Shown here: positions 1 through 8,025 of the stretch, one piece after another
Layout: each line of letters starts with the position of its first letter
Position numbering within the stretch: position 1 is the stretch's first letter
Assembly: GCF_001905595.1 (NCBI RefSeq)
Contig: NZ_LIXI01000007.1
Span: forward strand, 1 to 64,000
DNA length: 64,000 nucleotides
Direction of reading: 5' to 3'
DNA from: Streptomyces sp. CB00316
Lineage (GTDB): Bacteria; Actinomycetota; Actinomycetes; Streptomycetales; Streptomycetaceae
Program-made: the position numbers and the translations under genes
The notes under the pieces: model-generated
What the model saw: only the letters and a program-made list of their open reading frames with translations
What the model was told of the DNA's origin: nothing
The model's database searches: none

Positions 1-210
1 GAGCGGAACAACCGGTCGGAATAAGACCCGTTGTTCACAGCGTCCTCGCTGTGTAATTGCCTGCCCGAATACCGCCGAAGCGGTCCGGAGCAGGACTTTT
101 CAAAGGAACCACCAACCTGCCGAAGCAGGCCGGGGTATCAACATATCTGGCGTTGACTTTTGGCACGCTGTTGAGTTCTCAAGGAACGGACGCTTCCTTC
201 GGTCCCGTTT
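1..210 (-). ncRNA. 5' leader of a ribosomal RNA operon (16S gene lies beyond the left edge)
   Basis: Read on the minus strand this stretch looks like the transcribed leader that precedes 16S rRNA in Streptomyces. It has a boxA-like antitermination segment (CTTGAGAACTCAACAGC, about 167-185), a small CCTGC-TTCG-GCAGG hairpin at 116-129 and another hairpin at 36-53 (CACAGCG/CGCTGTG). No part of mature 16S rRNA is visible; it should start a short way left of position 1. Identification rests on recalled leader sequences, not on an alignment. The open reading frames crossing this region are not credible genes. Confidence 0.75.
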
Positions 211-475
211 CACCGGGGCCCTCCGGGCGCTTCCCTTCGTTCTTGCGTTTCCGACTCTATCAGACTCTTATGTGTCCGATTCCCGGTCGAAGCGGGGTGC
301 TTTCGAGGTTCTTCGCTTTCGCGATTTCCCTTTCCGGCGGTTCCGACTTTACCAGACTCTTTTTCGTTCCGTTTCCGGTCCGAATTCCATTTCTGGTGGC
401 CTGTGGAGTGGCCTTGCCTTTCGGCATGTCCGCTACGTTAGCCCATTCTCTTGGCAGCTCATAATCGAGCCTGTC
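211..475 (-). promoter_or_regulatory. Tandem promoter region of the rRNA operon
   Basis: On the minus strand two near-identical blocks are repeated 92 bp apart: AGAGTCTGATAGAGTCGGAA (249-268) and its sibling with TAAAGT (341-360). Each contains a -10-like hexamer (TAGAGT at 254-259, TAAAGT at 346-351). A third, weaker candidate with TAACGT lies near 430-440. This fits the known multi-promoter layout of Streptomyces rrn operons. The -35 elements are poor, so individual start sites cannot be fixed by eye. Bases 476-651 hold nothing else I recognise. Confidence 0.6.
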
Positions 476-651
476 GAGCGAATTACGGGCATGCCGAACT
501 CGCACCCGCCAAGGTGAGTCGTAGGTAGTGGTTTGGCCTCTTCGGGCTGCTCGGACCGGTCCGATGGACCGTGCCGACAGCTGTACCCGTGTCAAGTGGC
601 TCGGACTACAGTAGGCGTCCGCCCAGGGCCCGTCAAGTCGCTCATGGTCCG

Positions 652-1296
652 TCACTTCGCCCGGCGGCGACGGGGAGCGTGGGCGCGGTACGGGCTCACC
701 GTGGGGTCGCTCCCGATCCAGAAGCGCCAGGGCTGGTGTGCCCCGTCGCCGCCCACTCCGGTGCGGGGGCCGCTGCGCACCTGGTCACGTGGGGGCGGGG
801 TGCCGTGGAGTATGGACAGTGCGGGGGTGGGGCCGGTGAAGAGGTCGCTGCCGTTCAGCGTGCGGTCGACGTTCAGGGCGGTGGCGAGGCGGGCCGGGCC
901 TTTGGCCAGTTCCTTGTCATTGCGGGCCGAGACCCGTCGTACCCGGGCGAGGCCGGCGCCCACGTTGATCTCACCGGCCCGGAGCAGCACTCCGCTCGCG
1001 TGGCCTTCCGGGCCGCAGACCAGGTTGAGGCAGTGCCACATCCCGTACGTGAAGTAGACGTACGTATGACCGGGCGGGCCGAACATCACGCTGTTGCGGG
1101 CCGTGCGGCCCCGGAAGGCGTGCGAGCCGGGGTCGACCTCGCCGGCGTACGCCTCCACCTCGGTGAGACGTACCTCGATCGTGCCCTCGTCGCTGTGGCG
1201 GACGAGGGTGCGGCCCAGCAGGTCGGGGGCGACGTCCAGGACGGATCGGTCGAAGAAGTCGCGTGTCAGTGGTGTGCGGTCAAAGCCCTTGGTCAT
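652..1296 (-). CDS. mpg: DNA-3-methyladenine glycosylase (AAG/MPG family)
   Basis: The predicted protein is 214 residues, the usual size for bacterial AAG-type glycosylases that excise alkylated purines (3-methyladenine, hypoxanthine) in base excision repair. Family motifs are visible: TEVEAY at residues 45-50, holding the likely catalytic glutamate, then HAFRGRTARNSVMFGPPG and the YVYFTYGMWHCLN block. The ATG start at 1296 gives the normal N-terminus. It is a single gene between the rrn promoters and the divergent spo0M gene, and it reads toward the rrn operon. The C-terminal tail is basic (RRRRAK), as is common in actinobacterial members. Family assignment is secure; substrate range is inferred. 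Confidence 0.93.
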   Translation of the reverse strand: MTKGFDRTPLTRDFFDRSVLDVAPDLLGRTLVRHSDEGTIEVRLTEVEAYAGEVDPGSHAFRGRTARNSVMFGPPGHTYVYFTYGMWHCLNLVCGPEGHASGVLLRAGEINVGAGLARVRRVSARNDKELAKGPARLATALNVDRTLNGSDLFTGPTPALSILHGTPPPRDQVRSGPRTGVGGDGAHQPWRFWIGSDPTVSPYRAHAPRRRRAK

Positions 1297-1383
1297 GCCG
1301 TCCGAGGGTACTGGGGAGGTGAGCGCGGGAACCGGCTACGGTCATGGCGCGTATCTAGGGGTCAGGACCAAGAAGGAGTGAAC

Positions 1384-2166
1384 ATGGGCTTCAAGCGGCT
1401 GCTCGCGAGTCTGGGTGCCGGGGGTGCCTCGGTGGAGACCGAGCTCACCGAGGTGAACGTCGTCCCCGGTGGGGTCGTTCAGGGGGAGGTGCGGATCCAG
1501 GGCGGGTCGGTGGCTCAGCAGATCGAAGGGCTCTCCGTCGGTCTGCAGGCGCGGGTCGAGGTCGAGAGCGGTGACCAGGAGACGAAGCAGAACATCGAGT
1601 TCGCCAAGGTGCGGCTCGGCGGCGCCTTCGAGGTGCAGGCGGGGGCGGCGCACGTGGTGCCGTTCGGTCTGGAGATCCCCTGGGAGACGCCGGTCACGAT
1701 GTTCGCCGGTCAGCACCTGCGCGGCATGGACATCGGGGTGACCACCGAGCTGGAGATCGCCCGGGCGCTGGACTCCGGTGACCTGGACCCGATCAATGTG
1801 CACCCGCTGCCGGCTCAGCAGGCCATTCTGGACGCCTTCGGGCAGCTCGGCTTCCGTTTCCGCAGTGCGGACATGGAGCGCGGCCACATCCGGGGCTCGC
1901 GTCAGCGGTTGCCGTTCTACCAGGAGATCGAGTTCGTACCGCCGTCGCAGTACCGCGGGCTTCACCAGGTCGAGCTCACGTTCGTCGCGGACGACCGCGA
2001 GATGGACGTGATCCTGGAGATGGACAAGAAGCCGGGGCTGTTCAGCGAGGGCAGCGACTCCTACCGCGCGTTCAAGGTCGGTCTCCACGACTTCCAGCAG
2101 ACCGACTGGGCGGCCTACCTCAACCAGTGGCTGGCCCAGGTCGGCGGACAGCGTAACTGGCTTTAG
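1384..2166 (+). CDS. spo0M: Spo0M (SpoOM) family sporulation-control protein
   Basis: The protein is 260 residues with the arrestin-like beta-sandwich pattern of the Spo0M family: an N-terminal MGFKRLLASLGAGGASVET stretch, then EVNVVPGGVVQGEV and a long run of alternating strands. In Bacillus, Spo0M influences sporulation and cell division; the role in Streptomyces is unknown. I chose the ATG at 1384 because GAAGGAG lies a few bases upstream and the family N-terminus begins there. The open frame continues far upstream antisense to the glycosylase gene, but that extension is not coding. It is a cytosolic protein with no signal peptide or membrane segment, and it is followed by a PEBP gene about 110 bp downstream. 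Confidence 0.88.
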   Translation: MGFKRLLASLGAGGASVETELTEVNVVPGGVVQGEVRIQGGSVAQQIEGLSVGLQARVEVESGDQETKQNIEFAKVRLGGAFEVQAGAAHVVPFGLEIPWETPVTMFAGQHLRGMDIGVTTELEIARALDSGDLDPINVHPLPAQQAILDAFGQLGFRFRSADMERGHIRGSRQRLPFYQEIEFVPPSQYRGLHQVELTFVADDREMDVILEMDKKPGLFSEGSDSYRAFKVGLHDFQQTDWAAYLNQWLAQVGGQRNWL

Positions 2167-2278
2167 AGCCCTATGGTCGGATGGGGTCGGCCGGGGGTGA
2201 ACCCGCCCGGGACCTGTCAGCGGGTGGCCGGCGCGCCGCTCGCAGCAGACCAGCACCGATCAGGAGAGGTAACGAGAC

Positions 2279-2815
2279 GTGACCGAGCCGAAGAGGGCCC
2301 CGCTGCCGCACGACTTCCATCCGGAGGTGCGCGCGTTCACCGTGACGAGCAAGGATCTCGCGCCCGGTGCCGTGCTGGCCGATGCTCAGGTGCTTGCGTC
2401 CGGGAACACCTCGCCGCACCTGCGGTGGGAGGGTTTCCCGGCGGAGGCCAAGAGCTTCGCCGTGACGTGCTTCGACCCGGACGCCCCGACGGGGAGCGGG
2501 TTCTGGCACTGGGTGGTCTTCGACATCCCGGCCTCCGTGACCGAGCTGCCGGCCGGTGCGGGCAGCGGTGCGTTCGAGGGACTGCCCGGGGGGGCCGTCC
2601 AGGCCCGTAACGACTACGGGTCGAAGGAGTTCGGCGGGGCCGCGCCGCCCGCCGGGGAGAACCACCGCTATGTGTTCACCGTGTACGCGGTGGACACCGA
2701 GACGCTCGGGATCGACGGCGACTCCTCGCCCGCGGTGGTCGGGTTCAACCTCCGGTTCCACACCCTGGGACGTGCTCAGTTGATCGGTGAGTACGAGGCT
2801 CCCGCCGCCGATTAA
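2279..2815 (+). CDS. YbhB/YbcL-type PEBP family protein
   Basis: A 178-residue phosphatidylethanolamine-binding-protein homologue of the bacterial YbhB/YbcL type. The family core is visible: SPHLRWEGFP, FDPDAPTGSGFWHWVVFDIP (the ligand-pocket DPDAP and GxxHW motifs), then ENHRYVFTVYAVD. There is no signal peptide, so it is presumably cytosolic. The GTG at 2279 follows a GGAGAGG-like ribosome site at about 2262-2268. The biochemical role of bacterial PEBP proteins is unsettled (proposed phospholipid binding or kinase-inhibitor-like activity). A strong terminator follows the gene directly. Confidence 0.9.
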   Translation: MTEPKRAPLPHDFHPEVRAFTVTSKDLAPGAVLADAQVLASGNTSPHLRWEGFPAEAKSFAVTCFDPDAPTGSGFWHWVVFDIPASVTELPAGAGSGAFEGLPGGAVQARNDYGSKEFGGAAPPAGENHRYVFTVYAVDTETLGIDGDSSPAVVGFNLRFHTLGRAQLIGEYEAPAAD

Positions 2816-2828
2816 TTCGCCTGTTGTT

Positions 2829-2872
2829 TGCCCTGCTCTGGTCTTGGAGAGACCAGAGCAGGGCATTTTTTA
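2829..2872 (+). terminator. Strong intrinsic terminator after the PEBP gene
   Basis: A perfect 16-bp inverted repeat (arms 2829-2844 and 2850-2865, loop TGGAG) is followed by ATTTTTTATT, a rare T-tract in this GC-rich genome. It ends transcription of the PEBP gene before the HNH gene. Confidence 0.92.
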
Positions 2873-2953
2873 TTGCGTTGTCCATCGCGGCCTGCCCAGC
2901 CAGAGTTGATCCGGGCCTGCCAGGGGGCGGGCGGCACACGGGAGGTGGGCAGG

Positions 2954-3466
2954 ATGCGTGACACGCTGGTTCTCAACGCGAGCTTCGAGCCGCTGTCGAC
3001 AGTGACGCTCAACCGTGCGGTGGTCCTGATCCTGACGGACAAGGCCGTCGTCGAGCAGTCGCATCCCGAGCTCCGTATGCGTGGTGCCGCCGTGGACATT
3101 CCGGTGCCCCGGGTGATCAGGCTCTGCCGGTACGTACGGGTGCCGTTCCGAAGACAGGCCCCGTGGTCCAGAAGGGGTGTGCTCATACGGGACCAGCACC
3201 GGTGCGCCTACTGCGGGCGGCGGGCGTCCACCGTCGACCACGTCGTGCCGCGGGCCCAGGGCGGTCAGGACACCTGGCTGAACACGGTGGCCTCCTGTGC
3301 CGAGGACAACCACCGCAAGGCGGCCCGGACGCCGGAACAGGCGGGGATGCCGTTGCTGAAGCAGCCGTTCGTCCCCTCCCCCGCCGAGGCGATGCTGCTG
3401 GCGATGGGGGCCGGTGGCCGGGCGGAGCTGCCGGAGTGGCTGGACCGGGGTGCTGCGGCCGCGTAG
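2954..3466 (+). CDS. HNH endonuclease family protein
   Basis: The protein is 170 residues with an N-terminal MRDTLVLNASFEPLSTV segment, typical of a widespread actinobacterial HNH group, and an HNH core: CAYCGRR, then STVDHVVPRAQGG, then NTVASCAEDNHRKA. The usual second CxxC is reduced to SCAEDN, so one expected zinc-ligand cysteine is absent; from memory this is normal in Streptomyces orthologues. The ATG at 2954 is preceded by GGAGG with an 8-nt spacer. It has no restriction-modification or phage neighbours, so it is likely a chromosomal housekeeping nuclease or nuclease-like protein of unknown function. Confidence 0.85.
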   Translation: MRDTLVLNASFEPLSTVTLNRAVVLILTDKAVVEQSHPELRMRGAAVDIPVPRVIRLCRYVRVPFRRQAPWSRRGVLIRDQHRCAYCGRRASTVDHVVPRAQGGQDTWLNTVASCAEDNHRKAARTPEQAGMPLLKQPFVPSPAEAMLLAMGAGGRAELPEWLDRGAAAA

Positions 3467-3528
3467 GTGACGTACGCCTGGTGATGGACGCGTGGGCCCG
3501 TCCCTGTGAGGGGGCGGGCCCACATGGG

Positions 3529-4296
3529 TCAGCGGAGCAGCAGCTGGACGATGGCCGCAGAGCCGACGACGACGATCAGGGCGCGCAGCAGGGCGGGGCT
3601 GAGGCGACGGCCGACCTTGGCCCCTATCTGGCCGCCGATGGCCGAGCCGACCGCGATCAGGACGACCGCCGTCCAGTCGAAGTCCGCGACGAAGAGGAAG
3701 AACAGCGCGGCGATGCTGTTGACCACGGCGGCCAGGACGTTCTTCACGGCGTTGAGGCGCTGGAGCGTGTCGTCGACCAGCATCCCCATCAGGGAGAGGT
3801 AGATGATCCCCTGGGCGGCCGTGAAGTAGCCCCCGTAGACGCTGGCAAGCGTGAGGCCGGTGAACAGGAGCGGGCCGCCGTCGGGGCGGGCCGGGGTGCC
3901 GGTGTGCTCGCGGCGGCGCTGGACGGCTTTGCTGATGCGTGGCTGCAGGATCACCAGGACGAGGGCCAGGGCGACCAGGACCGGGACGATCGTCTCGAAC
4001 GCCGTGGAGGGCAGCGCGAGGAGGAGCGTGGCGCCGGTGAGGCCGCCGACGGCGGCTCCGACGGAGAGCTTCAGGATGCGGTGGCGCTGGCCGGCCAGCT
4101 CCTTGCGGTAGCCGATGGCTCCGCTGATGGAGCCGGGGATCAGGCCGAGTGCGTTGGAGACGGTGGCGGTCACCGGCGGGAGGCCGGTGGCGAGCAGGAC
4201 GGGGAAGGTGATCAAGGTGCCTGAGCCGACGATCGTGTTGATCGTGCCCGCGCCGACTCCCGCCGCGAAGACTGCGAGTATTTCCCAGATGGACAA
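3529..4296 (-). CDS. Sulfite exporter TauE/SafE family membrane permease
   Basis: About 255 residues, almost all hydrophobic, with the TauE/SafE pattern of two repeated membrane blocks: GVGAGTINTIVGSGTLITFPVLLATG near the N-terminus and QGIIYLSLMGML plus GSAIGGQIGAKVGRRL in the second half. The family exports sulfite, sulfoacetate and other organosulfur anions; the substrate here is unknown. An ATG lies at 4302, but the Shine-Dalgarno sequence GAAGGAG touches it directly. The TTG at 4296, with a 6-nt spacer, is the better start and gives MSIWEILAVFAAG. The gene stands alone, with no sulfur-metabolism gene beside it. Confidence 0.88.
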   Translation of the reverse strand: MSIWEILAVFAAGVGAGTINTIVGSGTLITFPVLLATGLPPVTATVSNALGLIPGSISGAIGYRKELAGQRHRILKLSVGAAVGGLTGATLLLALPSTAFETIVPVLVALALVLVILQPRISKAVQRRREHTGTPARPDGGPLLFTGLTLASVYGGYFTAAQGIIYLSLMGMLVDDTLQRLNAVKNVLAAVVNSIAALFFLFVADFDWTAVVLIAVGSAIGGQIGAKVGRRLSPALLRALIVVVGSAAIVQLLLR

Positions 4297-4380
4297 GGCC
4301 ATCTCCTTCGATGGTCAGTGATGCCTCCCCGCCATGAAGGTCGAGGGGCCTCACTGATCATGCACGAAGGGGGTCGCTCG

Positions 4381-5379
4381 TCAGTAGACCGGGGGTTCTT
4401 CACGTCGCTCGACCGCGGTGCCACCGGAGTTGCCCCCGTTGGGGCCGGATCCGTTGCCGCCGTTCCCCCCGTTGCCGTTGCCGCCGGTGTTGAAGCCGGG
4501 GGCGCCGCCGCCGAGGTTGCCGAAGGCTCCGCTGAGGCCCTTGAGGGCGTCGCCGATCTCGCTGGGCACGATCCAGAGCTTGTTGGCGTCGCCCTCGGCG
4601 ATCTTCGGGAGCATCTGGAGGTACTGGTACGAGAGCAGCTTCTGGTCCGGGTCCCCTGCGTGGATGGCCTCGAAGACCGTGCGGACGGCCTGTGCCTCAC
4701 CCTCGGCCCTGAGGGCCGCTGCCTTCGACTCACCCTCGGCCCGCAGGATCGCGGACTGCTTCTCACCTTCGGCGGTGAGGATCTGTGACTGCCGGATGCC
4801 TTCGGCGGTGAGGATCGCGGCGCGCTTGTCGCGGTCGGCGCGCATCTGCTTCTCCATCGAGTCCTGGATGGAGGTGGGCGGTTCGATGGCCTTGAGCTCG
4901 ACGCGGTTGACGCGGATGCCCCACTTGCCGGTCGCCTCGTCGAGGACGCCGCGCAGCGCCGCGTTGATCTCCTCGCGGGAGGTGAGGGTGCGCTCCAGGT
5001 CCATGCCGCCGATGATGTTGCGGAGGGTGGTGACGGTGAGCTGTTCGATCGCCTGGATGTAGCTGGCGACTTCGTAGGTCGCGGCGCGGGCGTCCGTCAC
5101 CTGGTAGTAGATGACGGTGTCGATGTTGACGACCAGGTTGTCCTGGGTGATCACCGGCTGCGGCGGGAAGGGCACGACCTGTTCACGCAGGTCGATCCGG
5201 TTGCGGATCGAGTCGATGAACGGGACGACGATGTTCAGGCCCGCGTTCAGGGTGCGCGTGTAGCGGCCGAAGCGCTCCACGATGGCGGCGCTGGCCTGCG
5301 GGATGACCTGGATCGTCTTGATCAGGGCGATGAAGACGAGCACCACCAGAATGATCAGGACGATGATGATCGGTTGCAT
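4381..5379 (-). CDS. SPFH/band 7 (stomatin/prohibitin-like) membrane protein
   Basis: A 332-residue protein with one N-terminal membrane anchor (MQPIIIVLIILVVLVFIALI), then an SPFH domain (IVERFGRYTRTLNAGLN, DNLVVNIDTVIYYQV, EVASYIQAIEQL, IGGMDLERTLTSRE). An alanine/glutamate-rich coiled coil follows (repeats of AEGE and RAEGES) and a glycine/asparagine-rich tail. It belongs to the bacterial paraslipin group that forms membrane microdomain scaffolds and usually pairs with NfeD. An NfeD-like gene lies upstream on the same strand, about 200 bp away. The ATG at 5379 places the anchor at the N-terminus; the longer open frame upstream is not credible. Confidence 0.93.
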   Translation of the reverse strand: MQPIIIVLIILVVLVFIALIKTIQVIPQASAAIVERFGRYTRTLNAGLNIVVPFIDSIRNRIDLREQVVPFPPQPVITQDNLVVNIDTVIYYQVTDARAATYEVASYIQAIEQLTVTTLRNIIGGMDLERTLTSREEINAALRGVLDEATGKWGIRVNRVELKAIEPPTSIQDSMEKQMRADRDKRAAILTAEGIRQSQILTAEGEKQSAILRAEGESKAAALRAEGEAQAVRTVFEAIHAGDPDQKLLSYQYLQMLPKIAEGDANKLWIVPSEIGDALKGLSGAFGNLGGGAPGFNTGGNGNGGNGGNGSGPNGGNSGGTAVERREEPPVY

Positions 5380-5579
5380 CGTGTCTCTCGTGCCCTTCGG
5401 TTGCCGACGGATCGCGGTGAGCTGGGTGATCGGTGTGGTCGGGGTCGGATCGTCATGGGATGCGGACTGGAGCCGTTCGCCGGGGAGTTCGGGACCGGAC
5501 CCGGTCCTCATGTCTCATGATGATCGACATGATCGACTTCGAGTCTCGCAGAACTGGGCCCGGCTCGTGCACGGTTCGC

Positions 5580-6038
5580 TCACATGACGACGGCCGTCGC
5601 TCCGTCGATGTCCACGACATCGACCTGGCTGCCGGGTTCGTAGACCTGTTCCTCGTCGAGCGAGCGTGCCGACCAGACCTCGCCGGCGAGCTTGATACGG
5701 CCGCCGGCGGCGCTGACCCGTTCCAGCACGACCGCCTGACGGCCCTTCAGGGCATCGATACCACTGGCGTGCCCTGTCTGCCCGGCCCGGTGTCTGGCCG
5801 CGATCGGGCGGACGACGACGAGCAACGCCACCGACACCCCGACGAAGACCAGCACCTGGGCCACGATGCCGCCACCGAGCGCGGCGACGACCGAAGCGGC
5901 CAGCGCCCCGACGGCGAACATTCCCAACTCGGGCATCGCGGTCAGGACGAGGGGGATGCCCAGTCCCGCCGCGACGATCAGCCACCACACCCACGCGTCG
6001 ATGTCCACATGGTCATCGTAGGACTGTCGGTGCGTCAC
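5580..6038 (-). CDS. NfeD-like membrane protein
   Basis: A 152-residue protein with membrane helices (WWLIVAAGLGIPLVLTAM, MFAVGALAASVVAALGGG, AQVLVFVGVSVALLVVV) and a C-terminal OB-fold of the NfeD type (GRQAVVLERVSAAGGRIKLAGEVWSARS...GSQVDVVDIDGATAVVM). NfeD proteins partner with SPFH proteins, whose gene lies just downstream. The listed start is the GTG at 6038. A second in-frame GTG at 6008 gives VDIDAWVWW and may be the true start; neither has a convincing Shine-Dalgarno site. Confidence 0.88.
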   Translation of the reverse strand: MTHRQSYDDHVDIDAWVWWLIVAAGLGIPLVLTAMPELGMFAVGALAASVVAALGGGIVAQVLVFVGVSVALLVVVRPIAARHRAGQTGHASGIDALKGRQAVVLERVSAAGGRIKLAGEVWSARSLDEEQVYEPGSQVDVVDIDGATAVVM

Positions 6039-6120
6039 CGACAGGGCGCAGGGGTGGTCAACTGTGGTAAGCGACCCAGGGATTGTTCCGGGGGCCGCCC
6101 CGGAGACCGCCCCGCGGCGG

Positions 6121-6918
6121 TCAGGAGAGCGGCAGGCCGTGGGCGGTGTAGCGGTCTCCGGTGTGCTCGACGATCAGCGGCAGGCCGAAGCAGAGCGAGA
6201 GGTTGCGGGAGCTGAGCTCGGTCTCCATGGGGCCGGCCGCCAGGATCTTGCCCTGGCGGATCATCAGGACGTGGGTGAAGCCGGGCGCGATCTCCTCGAC
6301 ATGGTGGGTGACCATGATCATGGAGGGGGCGTACGGGTCGCGGGCGAGCCGGCCGAGGCGGCGGACCAGGTCCTCGCGGCCGCCGAGGTCGAGTCCGGCG
6401 GCGGGCTCGTCGAGGAGCAGCAGCTCGGGGTCGGTCATCATCGCGCGGGCGATCAGCGTGCGCTTGCGCTCTCCTTCGGAGAGCGTGCCGAACTCGCGGT
6501 CCAGGTACTCGGTCATGCCGAGGCGGTCCAGGAAGGCGCGGGCGCGCTCCTCGTCGACGGCCTCGTAGTTCTCGTGCCAGGTGGCGGTCATGCCGTAGGC
6601 GGCGGTGAGCACCGTCTGTAGCACCGTCTGCTTCTTGGGCAGCTTGTCGGCCATCGCCACGCCCGCCATGCCGATCCGGGGGCGGAGCTCGAAGACGTCG
6701 GTGCCGACGCCGCCCAGCTGCTCGCCGAGGATGGTGGCCGTTCCCCTGCTCGGGAAGAGGTAGCTGGACGCGAGGTTGAGGAGCGTCGTCTTGCCGGCGC
6801 CGTTGGGGCCCAGGATGACCCAGCGCTCCCCCTCCTTGACCGACCAGGAGACGTCGTCCACCAGAGCGCGTCCGTCGCGGACCACGGATACGTCCACCAG
6901 CTCCAGTACATCGCTCAT
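6121..6918 (-). CDS. ABC transporter ATP-binding protein (single ATPase)
   Basis: The protein is 265 residues with a complete nucleotide-binding domain: Walker A GPNGAGKTT, the signature in LSEGERKRTLIARA, Walker B LLLLDEPAAGLD and the switch region MVTHHVEEIAPGFTH. Its closest class is the stand-alone ModF/PhrA-like ATPases (EIAPGFTH is typical), not the import ATPases. No permease gene is adjacent, so the transported substrate, if any, cannot be named. The ATG is at 6918. A GC-rich inverted repeat lies just downstream between it and the NfeD gene. Confidence 0.9.
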   Translation of the reverse strand: MSDVLELVDVSVVRDGRALVDDVSWSVKEGERWVILGPNGAGKTTLLNLASSYLFPSRGTATILGEQLGGVGTDVFELRPRIGMAGVAMADKLPKKQTVLQTVLTAAYGMTATWHENYEAVDEERARAFLDRLGMTEYLDREFGTLSEGERKRTLIARAMMTDPELLLLDEPAAGLDLGGREDLVRRLGRLARDPYAPSMIMVTHHVEEIAPGFTHVLMIRQGKILAAGPMETELSSRNLSLCFGLPLIVEHTGDRYTAHGLPLS

Positions 6919-7041
6919 GAGCGCGTTGTCTCCCCATGCAGTCTCGTCGAGATCGTCGCGTGCCTGTGGGCACAGTCCCAGGGAAAACCTACGCCACCGC
7001 GCGAGTGCTCCGGCCGTGAGGTCCGTCCCCGGTCCGTTCCC

Positions 7042-7054
7042 TAGGCTGTCTCCA
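7042..7054 (+). promoter_or_regulatory. Probable -10 element giving a leaderless transcript
   Basis: TAGGCT at 7042-7047 lies 6 nt before the ATG at 7054, so transcription would start at or next to the start codon. There is no Shine-Dalgarno sequence in front of this ATG. Confidence 0.5.
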
Positions 7055-7845
7055 TGCTTGTGGAACCACGTTCAGGGTTGTTGGCCGCCTGGGGGAACGC
7101 GCTTCTGGCGGGTCTTGTCTCGCCGGACGACGCGGCTCTCGCGATTGTCGGGGAGGACGCGGTGCACCGCGTCGAGGGGCTGCCGGGTGAGGCGGGGCCG
7201 GTGGGGCTCACGCTGGCGCTCGGGCGGCTGCGGGCGCTGGGGGCGACCGGTTTCCGGGTCGCGCTGCCGGTGCCGGGGCATCCGCTGGGGCTGTCCGGTC
7301 CGCCCGACTTCAACGCGCGGGCGCTGGAGGCGGAGGAGGCGGTGATCGCGTTCGGGGTGCCGTACGGGCTGGTGCCGGAGGTGAGCGAGGCCGGGCCTGA
7401 GGGGGACCTGCACGTCGAGGTGGTGTGGCGGGTGCTGTCGGTGCGGGAGGCTCCGCCGGCGGACGTGCCGTCGCTGGGTGAGGCGGAGCGGGAGCTGGCG
7501 GAGGCGTTGCGGGATGCGACGGCGGCGCTGGCCCGGCTGGATGTGGCCGGTTCTGGTCCGGTGGCGGAGGCGGCGGTGGACGCGTACCGGGCGCGGGCGG
7601 AGGGGGGCCGGGGGCGCGATGTGCTGGCGCCCGGGTATCCGCCGCGGGCGGTGCGGGTGCTGGAGCTGGCGCGGCGGGTGGGGCTGCTGGTCTCGGTGGC
7701 GTACGGGTCGGGGCACGGGGGCGCGGTGAGCGCGTCGGAGATCGCGGCTCGGGGGGCGGCGTTGCGGCCCGTGGAGCGGGTGGCTCGGCGGGCGTTGGTG
7801 GCGGCCTACAACGCGTATGTGGAGGGCGGGGAGGTTCGGCGGTAG
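7054..7845 (+). CDS. Conserved hypothetical protein of Streptomyces
   Basis: A 263-residue soluble protein without signal peptide or membrane helix, rich in Ala, Gly, Val and Arg. The N-terminal part (LLAAWGNALLAGLVSPDDAALAIVG) and the middle (GATGFRVALPVPGHPLGL, FGVPYGLVPEV) look like a folded alpha/beta domain; the second half is helical (ELAEALRDATAALARL, RAVRVLELARRVGLL). I recognise it only as a conserved actinobacterial hypothetical. Codon usage is typical of the genome. The start at 7054 is supported by a -10 box just upstream (leaderless). It is divergent from the ABC ATPase gene. Confidence 0.8.
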   Translation: MLVEPRSGLLAAWGNALLAGLVSPDDAALAIVGEDAVHRVEGLPGEAGPVGLTLALGRLRALGATGFRVALPVPGHPLGLSGPPDFNARALEAEEAVIAFGVPYGLVPEVSEAGPEGDLHVEVVWRVLSVREAPPADVPSLGEAERELAEALRDATAALARLDVAGSGPVAEAAVDAYRARAEGGRGRDVLAPGYPPRAVRVLELARRVGLLVSVAYGSGHGGAVSASEIAARGAALRPVERVARRALVAAYNAYVEGGEVRR

Positions 7846-7860
7846 GCCCGCGGGCCTTTG

Positions 7861-7964
7861 TCCTCAGGCGCCGGACGGGCTGGGGGTAGGGCCCCTGGGC
7901 GGGGGCCTGTTCTTGTGCGGGGCCCCGGCGCGAGGCGTCCGCCCTCAAGCGGCGGACGGGCTGG
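7861..7964. repeat. Two copies of a Streptomyces-type intergenic repeat
   Basis: Two related units, TCCTCAGGCGCCGGACGGGC (7861-7880) and CCCTCAAGCGGCGGACGGGC (7942-7961), each continuing into TGG, lie 81 bp apart in the non-coding gap after the hypothetical gene. The CTCAAGCGCCGGACGGGCTG motif is, from memory, one of the most frequent intergenic repeats in Streptomyces genomes. Function is unknown. Confidence 0.6.
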
Positions 7965-7971
7965 AACGGGT

Positions 7972-8008
7972 GCCGGGCCGCCCCCGGGGAACGTGGGGGC
8001 GGCCCGGC
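7972..8008 (-). terminator. Hairpin terminator after the chaplin gene
   Basis: A perfect 14-bp inverted repeat (7972-7985 with 7995-8008, loop of 9 nt) sits 17 bp past the chaplin stop codon. It lacks a T-tract, as is usual in Streptomyces, and may serve both converging genes. Confidence 0.7.
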
Positions 8009-8025
8009 TCTTGGTGCTGGGGGGG

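Noticed and set aside
571..1383. Long plus-strand reading frame antisense to the glycosylase gene, continuous with spo0M
   Set aside because: It is the antisense shadow of mpg; the Spo0M family N-terminus and ribosome site are at 1384.
2954..3466. HNH protein as a restriction or homing endonuclease
   Set aside because: No methyltransferase, intron or phage context, and the sequence matches a common chromosomal actinobacterial group.
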